Origin: Isoetes taiwanensis
Taxonomy: Eukaryota > Streptophyta > Lycopodiopsida > Isoetales > Isoetaceae
Direction of reading: 5' to 3'
Assembly: GCA_021234155.1 (NCBI GenBank)
Contig: JAJEKV010000005.1
Coordinates: 25,249,584 to 25,313,583, forward strand
Length of the DNA: 64,000 nucleotides
The notes below the pieces were generated by a model, which saw only the letters and a list, made by a program, of their open reading frames with translations, ran no database searches and had not been told where the DNA came from. This document shows positions 60,641-64,000 of this stretch, piece by piece (position 1 is the first letter of the stretch; each line of letters opens with the position of its first letter). The position numbers and the translations under genes were made by a program.

Positions 60641-62081
60641 TTTTACGGCTTAATCTCGTCCTTTAAGTAGGATTGAGGACGATTGTCATGTTGTTCGGCT
60701 TCATCATTGAGGAGATGATGCAAGATCAACAATATCTTCTTGTGCATTTGGATTTTCTTTGTAATTTGAAAGGAACACAAAGTCGAGGTGCAAAACACAA
60801 GAAAACATTCTCTAGAGTCAATGTACTATCGGCAAGTCCAGACATCAAATTCTTGGCTGCACTACTTGGGCCAAATGTAGTGCTTGACATTTTTTCTAGT
60901 TTCACAAAAAAATTTTAACAGTTAAAGTTTTAACTATCAAATACATTGAACAAGTAATCTAACATCAAAAATACCTTTTGATTTGCCGCTCATTGGACTT
61001 CCAAAACCTTCTTCATCAGCATCCCCAGAGAGTCCCTCAATTATCAGGTCCTTGCTTATGTCACTCACAACTGCAAATTAAAATCGAATAAATAAAAGTG
61101 AACAAGAACATACAAAAATATAATAGTGCAACTCAGCAACCTCCTTTGACTGTTAATTCTTCTTGGCACTCCTTGTAACCCGCTTCCTTAATTTCCTTTC
61201 AGAAACACTACCAGGTTCTGAGGAAGGGCTATCTAATGTTTCACGTACCACATGCTCCCTCTTGTAAGCCCTACTTGACTTTGGCTCAACTCCTGTCTCC
61301 TCTCCAGATTCTTTTGTCTCCTCTCCAGAGTCTTTAGGGATATCCAAGTCAGGAGCACTCTGTTCAGCTATATGGCCGAGCTCAACCAGTAGTGCATATG
61401 GTACTGATTCATCACACCCTGCAATTACACAGTGCATGCTAACCAGAACAGTACCAAAGCATGCTAGATGCCACTTGTGATTACAATTGAGCTTCACAAG
61501 CATGTTGTACTCATCACTAAATTCTAGACCCCAAAGATCACACTCACACCTCAGCTCGTACTTCTCCTCTATGGCATCTACTAGTCAGCTGTAGTGAACT
61601 TCAGAAAAGGAGAGATTTCCTTCCATCCTTAAAACCTCTTCTTTGATCTTCGAAAGTCCGCCCTCTGCCTCTGCCTTCACCTCCCAAAATTTCCTCACCC
61701 TACTCACAAGGCTTTGAATATTTCTGTCAAAGGTCTACTGTTTTTTCAATGAATCTTTGTAAGAGTCCGTAGCAAATGAAGCCCAATTAACAAGGTATTT
61801 ATTTTGTTTGCTAGAGCTTTGCTTGTATGCTGCCAGGCAAAAGCCCTTGCAAACTGTGTCCTAACTTCATTGTTCACCAGTTTCTTCTGATAAACTATGT
61901 GGACGAGCTCTTCCAATTCTGCCCTAAAAGTGGCTCTAACCTATTTAATCTTCATCTAAAGGGCTGCTCCAAACCTGCAATCAATCTGCCTCACTCACAT
62001 CCTTGGGTTTAAGCTAGTTGGGTTTTTTCCATGCGAACACAAGCCAGGAAAAGTAGCAAACTCATACTCTATTCTAGCCAT
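60641..62081 (-). CDS. Spliced gene of unknown function with a possible zinc-binding segment (copy 2)
   Basis: Counterpart of 3897-5357. The exon at 61503-61153 is intact here: MLVKLNCNHKWHLACFG, then CVIAGCDESVPYALLVELG, then PDLDIPKDSGEETKESGEET and a basic end KLRKRVTRSAKK. Just upstream the minus strand gives YELRCECDLWGLEFSDEYN, so the Cys/His set is C-x-C, then C-N-H-x3-H-x2-C, then C-x4-C. The next exon (61072-60976) reads DISKDLIIEGLSGDADEEG and MSGKSK before a GT donor. The 5' part near the start (62081) is more broken than in copy 1: where copy 1 reads SETDWLQVWSS it has lost frame. Each copy is better preserved in a different part. Confidence 0.5.
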
Positions 62082-64000
62082 CTAAGCTGCAACATAAAAA
62101 AAAAAGCTTAAAATTCACGGTTAGTTACTTTTAATTAAAAAAAATTACGTCCTTGCCTTCTTTAGCATGTAATCCATTGCCATACTAAACAAAAAAAGCA
62201 CTAAGCGCCTGATTGAACCAAGCAAGAAATCGAGAAAATAGAACCAAAACTAAGCTCTGAACAAATTAAGCGGACCAATACCAAAATCGGCTTAAATTCT
62301 TTGAATTCTCGACATCAAGGAAGATCATAAGCAAGGATGATTTGGCGTGCATAACGAGGATCATCGAACCTTTCATGAAGATTTGATGGCAGCCTTTCAC
62401 TTATGCGGGCCCATGAAAGACGAAAAGAAAAATTCTTTCGAGCGAAAGTCTTTCAAGGCGTGCTAGAATTTCGCTTTTTTTTACACCACTATTAAAACAA
62501 GACCCATTATTTGCGTTCGAGTAGCCTTGAAATTTGGGTGGGACTCGGTTTTTTGTGGATCTTGAGCATTCATAATGGGTTTTGCACAAGTAACATTTGG
62601 CTTTAGAAAGAAAATTTGAATGATTTGCTTCCATTTCTAAGGTCCTTTGATAATGCCTTATTTTCTCAAAAGATTGTACATACACTTCTTTATACCTTAC
62701 ACTAGTGAATGTATTTTAAAGGCTCAAAGCTCTTATGACAAAGCAAAAAAGCCAGTCTTGAGCCTTCTAGGCATCTGTCTCGTGTAAATACATTTTGAAA
62801 ATGACATAAGTTGCTCCACAAAATGAGTTAGAGGTATGTTTTGCAAAATCGAAGCTTAAATCAATTAAAACATGTATTGAACTTCTGTTGTCACAAATTT
62901 GCTGCAGCAAATTTGAACATCTATAACTTCCTAACCGTAGCTCTGTTTTTGACATGTAAATACATTTTGGAAAATAAGGATAAAGAATAGCAGTAGACAA
63001 GACAGAAACTTCAGCATCATTAAAGGCCCTTTTACAGATTTCGACCTACAAGTTTACAGCTTAATTGGGCCGACATCATTTTGAATCACGTTATATCATT
63101 AAGAATAAATAGCAAAAGAGTCAATCTAGAATACCACAACCATTCTCATAACAATAAATTGAAAGAGAAAATCAAGCAATATATCAATTCTTTGTTGCAT
63201 CTTCAATGAGGCATTCAGTACCTGTAAACAGACAACTAAAGTTTAAACTTCCAAACATAGAGATGGGAAAGAGCAATGGAGCATGGCATAGAATACCTAC
63301 AAATTTCCACAATACCCATACTATTAGCATTTCAAAGAGGTTGAGGTTGAGGCTGAGGTATTGGCAGGTATTGATTGAGGCTGAGGCTGAGGCTAGGTTC
63401 GATTATGCCGGTTGGTCAGAAGTATTGGTGAGAAGCATCAGGTCAGAAGCATGAGGCTCTACATTTACACAGGTCTATATTTACACAAGTTGAGGGTCTG
63501 CTCAGTTTTGCATCTGTTAGCCGCAGTCGATGCGCAGGAGTAGCCTGTTTAAACAGCTACTTTCGGGGGATACCAGGGCTGGGTTACCCCAACGAAGATT
63601 TTTTTTTTGTGGATTTTGCATGTGAATAATGGCCTCAATATTTTCGACCATGCAAGCCAATGTGTGTGACGACCATATGGATATTTGTATCAGAGTAGTT
63701 GCACAAGACAGGGTTTGAACTCATAACCTTTCAGTTGCAAATCACACACATTTTCCAAGTGCACTAGCAATATTTATTAAAGCTTTCTCATGTCTTTCTC
63801 ATATGTGGGGTTATTTCCAAGAGTTTCTAGAATATTCTAGAACCTACATGCGCGGGCGACACTTGGCATGATCTTATCCATTGGAGTGGCACGATCCTGA
63901 CCAGAACCATTCCGGCTTTGATTCCTGTTCATATATCAGATTCTTTATCGATCTTGGCATATTTCTTCCGTATTTCTTCTATATTTTCTACGTATTTTCC
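62082..64000. other. Upstream flank of the unknown gene (copy 2)
   Basis: Matches 5358-7270. It contains the unchanged 22-bp palindrome (62894-62915) and a cleaner TGAGGC repeat (about 63340-63400) than copy 1. No gene is recognised. Confidence 0.5.

Larger units (their letters stand above)
55227..64000. repeat. Segmental duplication, copy 2
   Basis: Direct copy of 1-7270, longer because its LTR element retains the interior and second LTR and because of a local 79-base expansion next to the insertion. The copy runs off the window end. Its other contents (ZNF830-like exons, three-unit repeat, unknown gene, palindrome) keep the same order and spacing. Confidence 0.93.

Overview
This is nuclear DNA of a land plant. 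Introns have GT-AG borders. Coding remnants match plant families: F-actin capping protein beta, centrin, a plastid-type Rossmann/CIA30 protein, a cold-shock domain and a ZNF830-like C-terminus. They sit in a matrix of LTR elements, a LINE, a CACTA-like element and a probable Helitron. The species cannot be named. Almost every reading frame is broken by one-base indels. Two pairs of duplicated blocks inside the window differ mainly around CAG/CTG sites, so part of the breakage is probably sequence error and should not be read as pseudogene decay without raw reads.

Layout. 1-7270 and 55227-64000 are two direct copies of one segment about 55 kb apart. It holds the end of a ZNF830-like gene (minus), a spliced gene of unknown function (minus), a three-unit tandem repeat and an LTR insertion. 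The insertion is a solo LTR in copy 1 (3066-3643) and a two-LTR element in copy 2 (58299-60296), both flanked by the same TTTAT target duplication. 8.1-8.3 kb is a centrin fragment (minus). 9.27-11.16 kb is the actin capping protein beta gene (plus). 11.7-12.2 kb is an LTR of a repeat family, called LTR-W here, that recurs at 27.9-31.1 kb. 12.8-13.0 kb is a broken cold-shock-domain sequence, and 14.1-14.5 kb a minisatellite.

17243-26183 looks like a CACTA-type DNA transposon with arrays of short subterminal repeats and gene-like exons. A 5.5 kb L1-type LINE (19415-24960, minus) lies inside it with a 15-bp target duplication. 27.9-31.1 kb is a rearranged LTR-W cluster with an inverted LTR pair and a primer site resembling the tRNA-Trp complement. 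Directly after it lies the best-preserved gene, 31292-34255 (plus), a Rossmann-fold plus CIA30 protein related to Arabidopsis At4g18810, whose last exon is partly repeated downstream.

35457-37352 is a small LTR element without enzymes. 39.4-41.7 kb is a 2.3 kb degenerate satellite built on GATTC words. 42-49.9 kb is repeat-rich DNA without a recognisable gene. 49968-53926 is a probable Helitron (minus) whose centre is a 1.07 kb tandem duplication. 54-55.2 kb is unassigned. The genes do not form one pathway; this is a gene-poor, TE-rich interval with scattered housekeeping genes.
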